Shown: positions 1 to 5,401 of the stretch, piece after piece | Numbering within the stretch: position 1 is the first letter of the stretch | How the letters are laid out: every line of letters starts with the position of its first letter | DNA from: Eubacteriaceae bacterium | GTDB taxonomy: Bacteria > Bacillota > Clostridia > Eubacteriales > UBA1433 | Direction: 5' to 3' | Assembly (NCBI GenBank): GCA_012797825.1 | Contig: JAAZOI010000080.1 | Location: 1 to 6,765 of the forward strand | Length of the DNA: 6,765 nucleotides | The notes under the pieces: generated by a model | Database searches by the model: none | What the model saw: only the letters and a program-made list of their open reading frames with translations | Told to the model about the DNA's origin: nothing | Made by a program: the position numbers and the translations under genes

Positions 1-712
1 ACGGCAGCCTGTGAGAATCGTTAATCCATTTCACGGTTATGTATGGAATTTCTTTGACGAGACGTTGTATTCCTTCTTTCCAGACATTGTTTTTGCGTCG
101 TGTGTCGGGGTGTCTTTCACTCCATGGTCTTAATGCCATAATCATCGTAATAGGGCAGTCCGCTTGGGCTAACAGTCCCATCATCTCGTTTCTGTGCGCG
201 TCAAGATTTGAGATAATATTAACCATATCATCTGTAGAAAGCTTATTTTTTAACGGTGTGAGTTTTGTCAGGTAATTGACTAATTTTATCGATGGTTTTC
301 CAAATGCTTTACGCGTATCATCTAAACTTTCATACAGAGGCTCAAGCGTGGGGCTTGCTCCGTCCACAACGACAATTCCGCCTATCTTTCCATGATGCTT
401 TGCCGCGTATGTTACGGCTATATCGGCACCCATGGACCATGCGACAATTATCGGCTTGTCCGCGCCGGCAAATTTCAAAACAGTATCGGCATCACTTAAA
501 AAAGCTTCAAAAGAATAATCATCAGCCGCGGAAGCCTGTCCGTGACCTCGAAAGTCAAATGTGATAAATTCGTACTTGCCCGCAAGGTTTTTCCTTACCC
601 TGTTCCAAACCACGTGCGTAGAGCGGAAGCCGTTGAAAAATATAATCGGCATCCCTGCTCCGTCGCGCCATACAGGAATTGTAACATTGCCGTTCTGTAC
701 TGTTGTTTTCAT
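1..712 (-). CDS. Alpha/beta hydrolase, C-terminal end cut by window edge
   Basis: Reading the complementary strand from ATG 712 gives 237 codons with no stop before the window edge. The product reads as a soluble alpha/beta-hydrolase-fold enzyme. Strand beta3 and the oxyanion-region loop are IIFFNGFRST (about residues 23-32), followed by ITFDFRGHGQAS (50-61). The nucleophile elbow is AWSMGAD with Ser93 in the G/A-x-S-x-G position. Asp117 in VVVDGAS or a later Asp could be the acid, and NDSHRLP near the edge supplies the likely catalytic His234. Only the last C-terminal helix should be missing. An in-frame ATG also lies at 715; 712 is preferred because AAGGA is 6 nt upstream of it but only 3 nt from 715. 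The lid region (about 120-180) is not diagnostic, so the substrate cannot be named; esterase, lactonase or C-C hydrolase activities are all possible. It is a lone gene with its own promoter. Confidence 0.88.
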   Translation of the reverse strand, partial: MKTTVQNGNVTIPVWRDGAGMPIIFFNGFRSTHVVWNRVRKNLAGKYEFITFDFRGHGQASAADDYSFEAFLSDADTVLKFAGADKPIIVAWSMGADIAVTYAAKHHGKIGGIVVVDGASPTLEPLYESLDDTRKAFGKPSIKLVNYLTKLTPLKNKLSTDDMVNIISNLDAHRNEMMGLLAQADCPITMIMALRPWSERHPDTRRKNNVWKEGIQRLVKEIPYITVKWINDSHRLP

Positions 713-741
713 CATAATTCCTTAATAATAATATCGAATAT

Positions 742-770
742 ATTATACAATTTTTTTCGCGTTATTTCAG
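742..770 (-). promoter_or_regulatory. Sigma-A-type promoter of the alpha/beta hydrolase gene
   Basis: On the minus strand a perfect -10 TATAAT (plus-strand 742-747) lies 17 nt from CTGAAA (765-770), which matches 4 of 6 bases of the -35 consensus. The predicted transcript starts about 20 nt before the hydrolase ATG, leaving room for its AAGGA ribosome binding site. Confidence 0.6.
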
Positions 771-977
771 CATATATTATTATTCTATATTCCTTTGAAT
801 TTATTGCTTAAATGTGTGGTTAAGGATTGGACTTAACTTTATTTTGAAAAATATCTGCTCGATAAATGCAAACCTCATATATCCGATAAACTGCGATAGA
901 CATATTACTGCTCTACTTATTATCTGACTTCTGATTGCGAATTACTTATATCTGACTTGCCCGCTCTTCCCCTAAAT

Positions 978-1003
978 CGTAGGGGCTTACCTGTGTTCGC
1001 CCG
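978..1003 (+). repeat. REP-like element, imperfect 'CTTACC' variant
   Basis: The element begins CGTAGGGGC and ends TGTGTTCGCCCG, like the perfect palindromes at 3904 and 4672. Its left inner arm is CTTACC instead of CGAAC, so only the outer GGGC/GCCC pairs remain. The same variant recurs at 1236 and 5402, so it is a lineage of the family and not a one-off mutation. Confidence 0.75.
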
Positions 1004-1025
1004 TTCTCCTTGCTCCTGCTATAAA

Positions 1026-1048
1026 CGTAGAGACGATCATTGATCGTC
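1026..1048 (+). repeat. REP-like palindrome, GACGATCA stem variant
   Basis: It starts CGTAGAG, like the CGTAGGG lead of the REP elements. It carries a perfect 8-bp stem, GACGATCA (1032-1039) against TGATCGTC (1041-1048), around a single T. The lead is shared with the other elements but both arms differ, consistent with a stem-swapped relative. Confidence 0.55.
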
Positions 1049-1235
1049 ACTTCTTCATCAATCTCTATAAATATGTAATTATCGAATGACTTTGTTTTAT
1101 CTTAAAAACACTGCTCGATAAATGCAATCCTCATATATCAGATAAATTGAATTAGACATCCGACTGTATAATACAAGACCGCTGCTTACCGCAAAACAAA
1201 TCTGACATATCCAGACCACCTGCCTCTTCATACAC

Positions 1236-1261
1236 CGTAGGGGCTTACCTGTGTTCGCCCG
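1236..1261 (+). repeat. REP-like element, imperfect 'CTTACC' variant
   Basis: Same sequence as the element at 978, located 258 bp downstream at the equivalent place in the second composite unit. It is preceded by the recurring TCTTCATACAC-type lead that also precedes the copy at 3904. Confidence 0.75.
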
Positions 1262-1336
1262 TTCCGTAAGCCAAACCGCAATTATCTATTTAATTTTGCA
1301 ATTTATAAAGAATTATATTAAGATTTATAATCATAG

Positions 1337-1365
1337 TTGATAATGTAAATATTTCATTATATAAT
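1337..1365 (+). promoter_or_regulatory. Near-consensus sigma-A promoter of the 1469-1576 small unit
   Basis: TTGATA (1337-1342, 5 of 6 consensus bases) is followed by a 17-bp spacer and a perfect TATAAT (1360-1365); a second TATAAT overlaps at 1365-1370. This is the best promoter match in the window. The expected start is near 1371-1373, giving a leader of almost 100 nt. Confidence 0.8.
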
Positions 1366-1391
1366 ATAATAAGTGATATTTTGAATTATTC

Positions 1392-1459
1392 ATCTTCTTT
1401 ATTTTGGGGCATTACTCCAAAAGGGGAAGGGGTTTTTCCCCTAATAAAATAAGGAGGAT
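1392..1459 (+). promoter_or_regulatory. 5' leader stem sequestering the Shine-Dalgarno site
   Basis: The segment 1392-1405 (ATCTTCTTTATTTT) is complementary over 14 continuous positions to 1446-1459 (AAAATAAGGAGGAT), which contains the SD. Twelve pairs are Watson-Crick and two are G-U. The enclosed segment can fold further: GGGG (1429-1432) and CCCC (1438-1441) around five T, and TTTTGG (1402-1407) against CCAAAA (1417-1422) as a competing hairpin. If the long helix forms, ribosomes cannot reach the AAGGAGG. Such SD burial is typical of type I toxin mRNAs and translationally controlled leaders. The pairing is read directly; its function is inferred. Confidence 0.6.
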
Positions 1460-1468
1460 AATACGCAT

Positions 1469-1576
1469 ATGCATGTGACTATTAAGGATATCTGTGATAT
1501 CGCTGAACTAGTGACAATGCTTTGTTCTTTACTTTTAAAAGTAAAGAACGCTTGCGGCAACAAGCGTTCAAAGTAG
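1469..1576 (+). CDS. Small 35-aa peptide, unknown function (possible type I toxin-like)
   Basis: An ATG at 1469 follows AAGGAGG (1451-1457) by 11 nt and opens 35 codons to TAG. The peptide starts MHVTIKDICDIAELV, continues as a largely hydrophobic stretch (TMLCSLLLKV, about residues 16-25) and ends in a basic tail with K26, K32, R33 and K35. Cysteines sit at 9, 19 and 29, exactly ten residues apart. It has its own promoter, a structured leader that hides the SD and its own terminator, so it is a stand-alone unit. A short hydrophobic or amphipathic peptide with a basic C-terminus and a buried SD resembles type I toxin genes, but I do not recognise the family and see no clear antisense promoter. 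Alternatively the RNA itself may be the functional product and the ORF incidental. The opening VTIKDI only superficially resembles LacI-family N-termini. Confidence 0.5.
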   Translation: MHVTIKDICDIAELVTMLCSLLLKVKNACGNKRSK

Positions 1577-1580
1577 TCAC
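1511..1580 (+). other. Branched RNA fold overlapping the small ORF
   Basis: An outer helix can pair GTGAC (1511-1515) with GTCAC (1576-1580) and CTTTG (1520-1524) with CAAAG (1569-1573). Inside are two hairpins. One comes from the perfect 26-bp palindrome 1524-1549, whose half-site is GTTCTTTACTTTT. The other is GAACGCTTG (1546-1554) against CAAGCGTTC (1561-1569) with loop CGGCAA. The hairpin arms share a few bases, so the full-length stems compete slightly. The stop codon lies inside the outer helix. Dense structure over a coding region is unusual and suggests a selected RNA shape. Confidence 0.55.
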
Positions 1581-1583
1581 GGG

Positions 1584-1617
1584 TATACTGGGCCTTTTGG
1601 CTCAGTATATTTTTATT
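1584..1617 (+). terminator. Rho-independent terminator of the small transcription unit
   Basis: Stem TATACTGGGCC (1584-1594) pairs over 11 positions, one of them G-U, with GGCTCAGTATA (1599-1609) around a TTTT loop. TTTTTATT follows. It lies 8 nt past the small ORF's stop codon and ends the transcript at about 245 nt. Confidence 0.9.
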
Positions 1618-1681
1618 ATATGTATATTATATAATAAAATGTAATAAATTCAATATTTTTTTAAATCTTTTATAAAAATTA

Positions 1682-1921
1682 TTACACCACATCCTTTTGC
1701 GGCCTGTTTGTAGCATACGCGTCAATGTTATCCATCTCAAGCGACAGCTTGCGCTCCTCCTCGCTTTCTTCCATTTTCTTCTGCGGCAGACTTATCCCTT
1801 CGAATATCCTTCTTTTATTCTTGATTTCTTCTTCCCTCTCCGTCTTTCCTATCTTGTACCCCCACACAAACGCGCCCATCACCGCGCACATAGCAAAGCA
1901 CGCAAGTATAACCATTTCCAT
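1682..1921 (-). CDS. Small single-pass membrane protein, 79 aa, unknown function
   Basis: The ATG at 1921 is preceded on the minus strand by AAGGAG with an 8-nt spacer, a good ribosome binding site. Residues 3-22 (MVILACFAMCAVMGAFVWGY) form one N-terminal transmembrane helix. A strongly charged tail rich in Glu and Lys follows (KTEREEEIKNKRR, then KKMEESEEERK), likely helical and cytoplasmic, ending QKDVV. Small proteins of this plan occur both as phage accessory genes and as host envelope proteins, and nothing here decides between them. It lies 54 nt downstream of the 171-aa YcxB-like gene, but a terminator separates them. No convincing promoter of its own is visible, so it may depend on read-through. 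No terminator is seen after it. Confidence 0.75.
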   Translation of the reverse strand: MEMVILACFAMCAVMGAFVWGYKIGKTEREEEIKNKRRIFEGISLPQKKMEESEEERKLSLEMDNIDAYATNRPQKDVV

Positions 1922-1951
1922 ATCTATATCTCCTTTTCATAATTAATTAAA

Positions 1952-1977
1952 TAAAAAAAGAGCTTTCGCTCTTTTTT
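1952..1977 (-). terminator. Rho-independent terminator of the 171-aa YcxB-like gene
   Basis: The arms AAAAAAGAGC (1954-1963) and GCTCTTTTTT (1968-1977) pair around TTTC, and the A-run gives the U-tail on the minus strand. The stem begins at the TAA stop of the gene (1976-1978). The A/T symmetry would also let it work in the plus direction. Confidence 0.85.
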
Positions 1978-2491
1978 ATTTCTTCTTTGCCTTATCCGAG
2001 GCTTTCCAATACTTATCCGCCGTATCGTAAAACTCCCCCGCCGCCTCCGCGCTCTCAAACTCCCTTTTGGGGATAATATATACCGACAAATCGTTGACTA
2101 CAAAAAATATATACTTCTCGTTTTTAGTTACCGATATAATGTTTTTCCATTGCGCGTTTGTTTGTTTGCCCCCAACGCTCTGGGCAACCCCGCCCTGCCT
2201 TATCTCAATAACCCGCGCGGGTATATCGCCTTTGTAACGCTTTGTAATCTTCATTTTTGTAATGTATATCATCACCAAATCCGCGGCAAAACCCGCGACA
2301 ACAGCCGTAAGCACTACAGCAAGTATAGTCAGCGCGAACGCTTTCCTTAATACAAACAAAACAATAAGCAGTCCTATCGGTATTCCCAAAACGCTTTTTA
2401 AAAAATTTCTTCTAAGCTTAGGCACTTTCAAAAACGCGAATTTATTGCCCTGCCACAAATCGTTGACATCTAATTTAACGGTTACTTTCAT
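1976..2491 (-). CDS. YcxB-like membrane protein, 171 aa (paralog 1)
   Basis: The start ATG at 2491 gives MKVTVKLDVNDL, aligning with the MKVTASITSSD start of the neighbouring paralog; the ribosome binding site is weak (GAGAAG). A short N-terminal region is followed by two transmembrane helices (about residues 33-49 and 52-77). A cytoplasmic C-terminal domain then carries VIEIRQGGV (94-102), QWKNIISV (114-121), KYIFFVV (126-132) and YIIPKREF (138-145). This order of a Trp-containing strand, an aromatic strand and an IIPKxxF element is what I know from the YcxB-like family, whose function is unknown and which has a PH-like fold. The end is a Lys-rich helix. It has its own promoter and terminator, so it is probably expressed separately from its paralog. 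The family assignment rests on motif recall. Confidence 0.85.
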   Translation of the reverse strand: MKVTVKLDVNDLWQGNKFAFLKVPKLRRNFLKSVLGIPIGLLIVLFVLRKAFALTILAVVLTAVVAGFAADLVMIYITKMKITKRYKGDIPARVIEIRQGGVAQSVGGKQTNAQWKNIISVTKNEKYIFFVVNDLSVYIIPKREFESAEAAGEFYDTADKYWKASDKAKKK

Positions 2492-2527
2492 AATTGCTTC
2501 TCACATAAAAATTTTTCTACGTCAGTT

Positions 2528-2555
2528 ATTATAACAAAAATTACAAAAACCGCAA
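2528..2555 (-). promoter_or_regulatory. Promoter of the 171-aa YcxB-like gene
   Basis: On the minus strand TATAAT (plus 2528-2533) lies 16 bp from TTGCGG (2550-2555; 3 of 6 consensus bases). The -35 side abuts the preceding gene's terminator, so the two genes are separately controlled. The leader is roughly 30 nt. Confidence 0.5.
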
Positions 2556-2577
2556 TAAAAAAAGAGCCTCAGCTCTT
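2555..2577 (-). terminator. Rho-independent terminator of the 177-aa YcxB-like gene
   Basis: AAGAGC (2562-2567) pairs with GCTCTT (2572-2577) around CTCA, and a run of seven A on the plus strand supplies the U-tail. It directly follows the TAG stop (2578-2580). Its GAGC/GCTC core and A-run match the terminator at 1952-1977, suggesting gene and terminator were duplicated together. Confidence 0.85.
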
Positions 2578-3111
2578 CTATTCTATTGTTTTAACAGCAG
2601 TTTTGTTAGCTTCTTTAAAATATTGCGCGCACTTATTAAAAAATTCATCCGCGTCTTTAGCTTTATCAAAAGCCTTTTTAGGAATAACAACAGCGCTTAA
2701 CGCGCTTGTAAAAATGTATATATGTCTCTTGTCCGCATCCACGCTGTGCACAAGCCCCCAGGTAATGCCGCCGTTTAGGTCTTGCGCAGTTATGCTTACG
2801 CCTTTTTCGTCAATCTCAATTGCGCGGCTTCCTGTCGTGCCCGTTTTTTCGCTCTGCAGTTTTTTCATGTAAGTCCATTTAATAAAATACAGTATCAAAA
2901 TATCTGCGATAATGCCGAGCACAAAGGACGATACCACAAATTTATAAGTGGTTTTAAACTCTATTGTGTAAGCCAGCGAAAACATCACCAGCAGTGCGGG
3001 AACAATTATCAATATCAGCACAAGCGCGTGTTTTAACGGGGCGATCCGCATCGCGGCGAACTTAAACGCATTAAAACAGTCGCTGCTTGTGATACTTGCT
3101 GTTACTTTCAT
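2578..3111 (-). CDS. YcxB-like membrane protein, 177 aa (paralog 2)
   Basis: This protein shares the plan of the 171-aa neighbour. Two transmembrane helices (about residues 28-48 and 56-77) are followed by a C-terminal domain with AIEIDEKGVSI (97-107), GGITWGLVHSV (114-124), RHIYIFT (129-135) and AVVIPKKAF (140-148). A helix DADEFFNKCAQYF matches EAAGEFYDTADKY in the paralog. The pair is clearly a tandem duplication that has since diverged. The start at 3111 is fixed by the shared MKVT opening, yet no SD is visible: GTGATTAA precedes the ATG, and an inverted repeat lies at 3119-3142. It may be co-transcribed with the 194-aa gene 47 nt upstream. A weak promoter (CCGACA, 18 bp, TATAAA on the minus strand) would leave almost no leader. 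Function unknown. Confidence 0.85.
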   Translation of the reverse strand: MKVTASITSSDCFNAFKFAAMRIAPLKHALVLILIIVPALLVMFSLAYTIEFKTTYKFVVSSFVLGIIADILILYFIKWTYMKKLQSEKTGTTGSRAIEIDEKGVSITAQDLNGGITWGLVHSVDADKRHIYIFTSALSAVVIPKKAFDKAKDADEFFNKCAQYFKEANKTAVKTIE

Positions 3112-3118
3112 TTAATCA

Positions 3119-3142
3119 CATGCTTATTTATATTTTAAGCAT
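3119..3142 (-). repeat. Inverted repeat upstream of the 177-aa gene
   Basis: CATGCTTA and TAAGCATG form an 8-bp inverted repeat around an AT-rich loop, starting 7 nt before the ATG on the minus strand where an SD would normally lie. There is no U-run, so it is not a standard terminator. It could modulate translation of the 177-aa gene or bind a regulator. Confidence 0.45.
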
Positions 3143-3158
3143 GACTTTAATGTCGGTA

Positions 3159-3743
3159 TTATTTATTTTCAGTTTTCTTGCTGATAACTTCTTCAAACTT
3201 TTCGCGCATTTCATAAGCTGTGCTAAAGCATTTTTTAAATACGCCCGATACTTTCAAAGCTTTTTGGTTAAGCAGTTCATACTCAAGTTTGTCCGTATCT
3301 CTGCCGTCAAAATAAAGGGCGAGAACAACCGAGTTTGCGAGCTCGTTATTTTCATCAACAGTGCCGTCTTCGTGCCGTACTGTTTTATAGTTGTCAAGAT
3401 AATTCTTGCCGGCTTCCGCTCCGTCAACTAAAAGCGACACTTTTGTAAGCTTCTCAAGGCTGTAAGGGCCGTTAAGCTTTGTTTCGCACTTAAGAACGCT
3501 GTAATTTTCAACAAGGAATTGTTTATTCGTGTAGTCAAAATAAACGGCGAGAATGTCATTAGCGACTTTGGCGTCTTCTGTCAAAAATCCGCCGCGTTTA
3601 AACGCGTTGATATTTTCTTCTCTTGTCTTTTTGAAATTTTTATATTTGTTAGCCGATATTCTTACTCTTATAAAAATTATAATTGCCGCCAGCACTATCG
3701 CTGCAAGCAATGTAATAGCCATTATCTCTTCTGCTCTTGTCAT
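3159..3743 (-). CDS. Single-pass membrane protein, 194 aa, unknown function
   Basis: The chosen ATG at 3743 has GGAGG with a 5-nt spacer; an in-frame ATG at 3761 would add six residues, place the SD inside the gene and has no SD of its own. Residues 8-26 (MAITLLAAIVLAAIIIFIR) form one transmembrane helix with a basic stop-transfer region, followed by a soluble domain. That domain alternates predicted strands and loops: ILAVYFDYTNKQFLVEN (64-80), YSLEKLTKVSLLVDG (94-108), VVLALYFDG (139-147). It ends in a helix with CFSTAYEMREKFEEVI. This strand-rich pattern with a terminal helix is loosely PH-domain-like, but I cannot assign a family. It has its own promoter, and the paralogous YcxB-like gene follows 47 nt later with no terminator between them, so the two may form an operon of envelope proteins. 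Confidence 0.85.
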   Translation of the reverse strand: MTRAEEIMAITLLAAIVLAAIIIFIRVRISANKYKNFKKTREENINAFKRGGFLTEDAKVANDILAVYFDYTNKQFLVENYSVLKCETKLNGPYSLEKLTKVSLLVDGAEAGKNYLDNYKTVRHEDGTVDENNELANSVVLALYFDGRDTDKLEYELLNQKALKVSGVFKKCFSTAYEMREKFEEVISKKTENK

Positions 3744-3748
3744 AGATG

Positions 3749-3753
3749 CCTCC
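3749..3753 (-). promoter_or_regulatory. Ribosome binding site deciding the start of the 194-aa gene
   Basis: GGAGG on the minus strand (CCTCC on plus) stands 5 nt before ATG 3743 and inside the longer reading from 3761. It supports the shorter protein. Confidence 0.75.
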
Positions 3754-3771
3754 AAAAACATTATTGAATAT

Positions 3772-3799
3772 ATTATATAGCGGCAAAAAAATTTTACAA
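3772..3799 (-). promoter_or_regulatory. Promoter of the 194-aa membrane protein gene
   Basis: On the minus strand a perfect TATAAT (plus 3772-3777) lies 16 bp from TTGTAA (3794-3799; 4 of 6 consensus bases). The expected leader is about 20 nt and ends in the GGAGG ribosome binding site. Confidence 0.6.
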
Positions 3800-3903
3800 T
3801 AAATAAAAATCATATACGCAAAATAAATCCCGTATGTAAAATCTATCCGCATTTATCTGTAAAACAAATGAAACCTATCCAAACTCCATGCTCCTTCATA
3901 CAC

Positions 3904-3928
3904 CGTAGGGGCGAACTGTGTTCGCCCG
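3904..3928 (+). repeat. REP palindrome, perfect form
   Basis: CGTAG leads into GGGCGAAC-TGT-GTTCGCCC (3909-3927), a perfect 8-bp stem with a 3-nt loop, followed by G. It is part of a direct repeat flanking the RAYT gene and is the reference form for the other copies. Confidence 0.85.
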
Positions 3929-4021
3929 TCTTTAGCGTCCGCTCTCATTATATGTAATTAATGCTAATTGCTTGTCCCATCTTTAATAAGTATTACATTT
4001 TAAACTTTACTTTAAATAATG

Positions 4022-4045
4022 CGGGCGAACACAGTTCGCACCTAC
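4022..4045 (-). repeat. REP palindrome, inverted copy next to the RAYT stop
   Basis: Read on the minus strand this is GTAGGTGCGAAC, then TGT, then GTTCGCCCG. It is the same element in the opposite orientation to 3904 and 4672, with one change (GGTG for GGGG). It lies 20 bp past the RAYT stop codon and points in the same direction as that gene. Confidence 0.8.
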
Positions 4046-4065
4046 ATTTGGTTCTTTTTCTGAAT

Positions 4066-4560
4066 TTAATTACCTGCCTTCAATTCATCTTCTTCCCATT
4101 TTAAAGCATTCTCTTTAATATATTTCCTAATATTAAAATATTCATTTTCATTTCTTATTATTCTGTCATAATACGATTTCTGCCATATCGTAAATCCGAT
4201 ACTTTTTGTTATTGACCCCTTGAATTGTTTTATTATTCTCGATAATGTTGGTTCTGTCAACTCTTTTCCATTATTTGCAGTCAATATTAAAATAATCATG
4301 TGAATATGGTTTGGCATAATACAATATTTATCAACTGTCACATTTTCATATATTTGCGATAATCGTCTAATTTCTTCTTCAATAGCCCTGCCTGTTTCAG
4401 ATAATTCAGGGACTTTTTCTAAGCAATTACAGTCCATTTTTACATTGTTCCATAATAATTCATTCCCGTCTTTTACGCACAATGTAACAAAATACAATCC
4501 ACAATCTGAGTAATTGTATTGCTTCATTCTTAACTTTTTTCTTTTTGGCAAATCATTCAT
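4066..4560 (-). CDS. REP-associated tyrosine transposase (RAYT, Y1/HUH family)
   Basis: This 164-aa protein matches the TnpA_REP/Y1 transposase family, single-strand DNA nucleases that nick and rejoin at hairpins with a covalent phosphotyrosine. The N-terminal KRKKLRMKQYNYSDCGLYFV is typical of the family. The metal-binding HUH-type motif is MPNHIHMII, with His85 and His87. The catalytic region WQKSYYDRIIRNENEY (126-141) holds Tyr131, the likely nucleophile, just before Asp132. The closing KYIKENALKWEED matches the family's YIxxNPxxW end, with Ala replacing Pro. Length and motifs look intact, so it is probably active or recently so. No good SD precedes the ATG at 4560, suggesting low translation. 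Three REP hairpins lie within about 170 bp, the expected substrate arrangement. Function as a housekeeping REP-mobilising enzyme rather than a classic insertion sequence is inferred from family knowledge. Confidence 0.93.
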   Translation of the reverse strand: MNDLPKRKKLRMKQYNYSDCGLYFVTLCVKDGNELLWNNVKMDCNCLEKVPELSETGRAIEEEIRRLSQIYENVTVDKYCIMPNHIHMIILILTANNGKELTEPTLSRIIKQFKGSITKSIGFTIWQKSYYDRIIRNENEYFNIRKYIKENALKWEEDELKAGN

Positions 4561-4862
4561 ATAAAATCTACTGTTATTATATTTTTGACTATATTTTATA
4601 TTAAATTTTTGTCTTAAACAACCTTAATGTATAATAAATTGACATACACCGACCTATATGCACGCATTTCCCGTAGGGGCGAACTGTGTTCGCCCGTCTT
4701 GAACGTCCGCTCATTATATGTAATTAATGCATATCGCTTCTCCCATCTTTAATAAATATTAATATTATTTTTAAAAACTACAAATTCACCCAAAATTTCC
4801 CAATACCATTACGTAAATATTTAATATATAATATTATCAAAAATACATAACAGGGGTGCATC
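4561..4862. other. Spacer between the RAYT and the 147-aa gene
   Basis: No gene is visible. It contains the REP copy at 4672-4696 and the 3' half of the direct repeat that also lies at 3903-4000. AT-rich DNA follows, with a TATAAT at 4827-4832 that could be the -10 of the 147-aa gene, though no good -35 stands 16-18 bp upstream. No terminator is seen. Confidence 0.6.
4672..4696 (+). repeat. REP palindrome, perfect form
   Basis: Same 8-bp GGGCGAAC/GTTCGCCC hairpin and CGTAG lead as at 3904. It is followed by the same GTCTT, CGTCCGCT and TTATATGTAATTAATGC segments, defining a direct repeat of about 96 bp whose copies lie 768 bp apart on either side of the RAYT. Confidence 0.85.
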
Positions 4863-5306
4863 ATGAGCGAAGGACTACTCGTATTACTCGGCGCAATAGC
4901 AGGCGCGGCGGCTTCGGCTTTAACAATCTATTTTACCGAAAGACAAAGAAACGTAAATGCCCTGAACGCAAGGCTTAGAGAAAAAAGAGAAGAACTATAT
5001 TGCAAGATAATAGACGCCCTTTATTTCTGTCTTGATTCATATATCGATAACAAAAATTATGATCTCGATACCCTTTTTAATTTCTACATATCAAAAAGAA
5101 CGGAAGTCATTTTGTACGCAAGCTATAAAATAGTACGCAAATTCAGGGATCTTATAGAATTTATAGGCGAAACGCAAAGCTCTCCCGCGTCTTCCTACAG
5201 TCCGGAACGCGTTACTATTATACGCGAAAAAATAGTGCTCTTTATCAACGCCGTAAGAAATGACCTTATAGCCGATAAAAACGAACATTTTGATGAAGGC
5301 TTATAA
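4863..5306 (+). CDS. Single-pass membrane protein, 147 aa, unknown function
   Basis: The ATG at 4863 follows AGGGGTG (4852-4858), an acceptable SD. Residues 4-23 (GLLVLLGAIAGAAASALTIY) form one small-residue-rich transmembrane helix with GxxxG-like spacing, which favours helix packing. A long, mostly helical cytoplasmic part follows: basic, Arg-rich RQRNVNALNARLREKREELY (27-46), possibly coiled coil, then aromatic-rich helices (DALYFCLDSYIDNKNYD, EVILYASYKIVRKFRDLIEFI) and a final helix after a Ser/Pro linker (about 106-114). I do not recognise the family. The plan of one anchor plus a helical bundle is common among uncharacterised Bacillota proteins, sometimes near defence or phage genes, but no such context is visible. 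No terminator follows. Confidence 0.85.
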   Translation: MSEGLLVLLGAIAGAAASALTIYFTERQRNVNALNARLREKREELYCKIIDALYFCLDSYIDNKNYDLDTLFNFYISKRTEVILYASYKIVRKFRDLIEFIGETQSSPASSYSPERVTIIREKIVLFINAVRNDLIADKNEHFDEGL

Positions 5307-5401
5307 CATCTGTAAATATTATAACTAACCTATCCAACCCCCTATATATTTACTGCAAATATTTTAGACCTATCCAAACCCTTCCATGCTCCTTCACGCA
5401 C

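Larger units (their letters stand above)
800..1336. repeat. Gene-free region with two composite repeat units (~257 bp period)
   Basis: No credible ORF is present. Two diverged direct copies are visible. A segment beginning CTGCTCGATAAATGCAA at 855 recurs at 1111, and each copy is followed about 125 bp later by a REP-like hairpin (978 and 1236). Between them lies another palindrome (1026-1048). The rest (1262-1336) is plain AT-rich DNA leading into the promoter at 1337. The same architecture recurs further right in the window, so this is a dispersed composite repeat family. Confidence 0.7.
3838..4045. repeat. Repeat-filled spacer downstream of the RAYT gene
   Basis: No gene is visible. The spacer holds two CTATCC iteron fragments (about 3842 and 3874), the lead CCATGCTCCTTCATACAC, a perfect REP palindrome (3904) and an AT-rich tail. 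From 3903 to about 4000 it matches 4671-4767 on the other side of the RAYT. An inverted REP copy closes the block. Confidence 0.7.

Noticed and set aside
39..811. Plus-strand ORFs opposite the hydrolase (39-275, 292-564, 542-811)
   Set aside because: They lie antisense to a clear alpha/beta hydrolase, have no SD and give low-complexity, unrecognisable products.
1469..1576. LacI-type DNA-binding N-terminus suggested by VTIKDI
   Set aside because: The peptide stops at 35 residues, and after DIAEL it becomes hydrophobic instead of continuing as the expected helix-turn-helix.
1377..1617. Antisense RNA partner for the small ORF
   Set aside because: On the minus strand I found only weak -10-like sequences without a matching -35, too little to call an antitoxin RNA.
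1697..3780. Plus-strand ORFs between 1697 and 3780
   Set aside because: They are mirror readings of the four minus-strand membrane protein genes, whose starts, ribosome binding sites and terminators are consistent.
3904..3928. REP hairpins as ordinary rho-independent terminators
   Set aside because: Stems are GC-rich but no T-run follows on either strand, and copies lie in gene-free tandem blocks; an incidental effect on transcripts is still possible.
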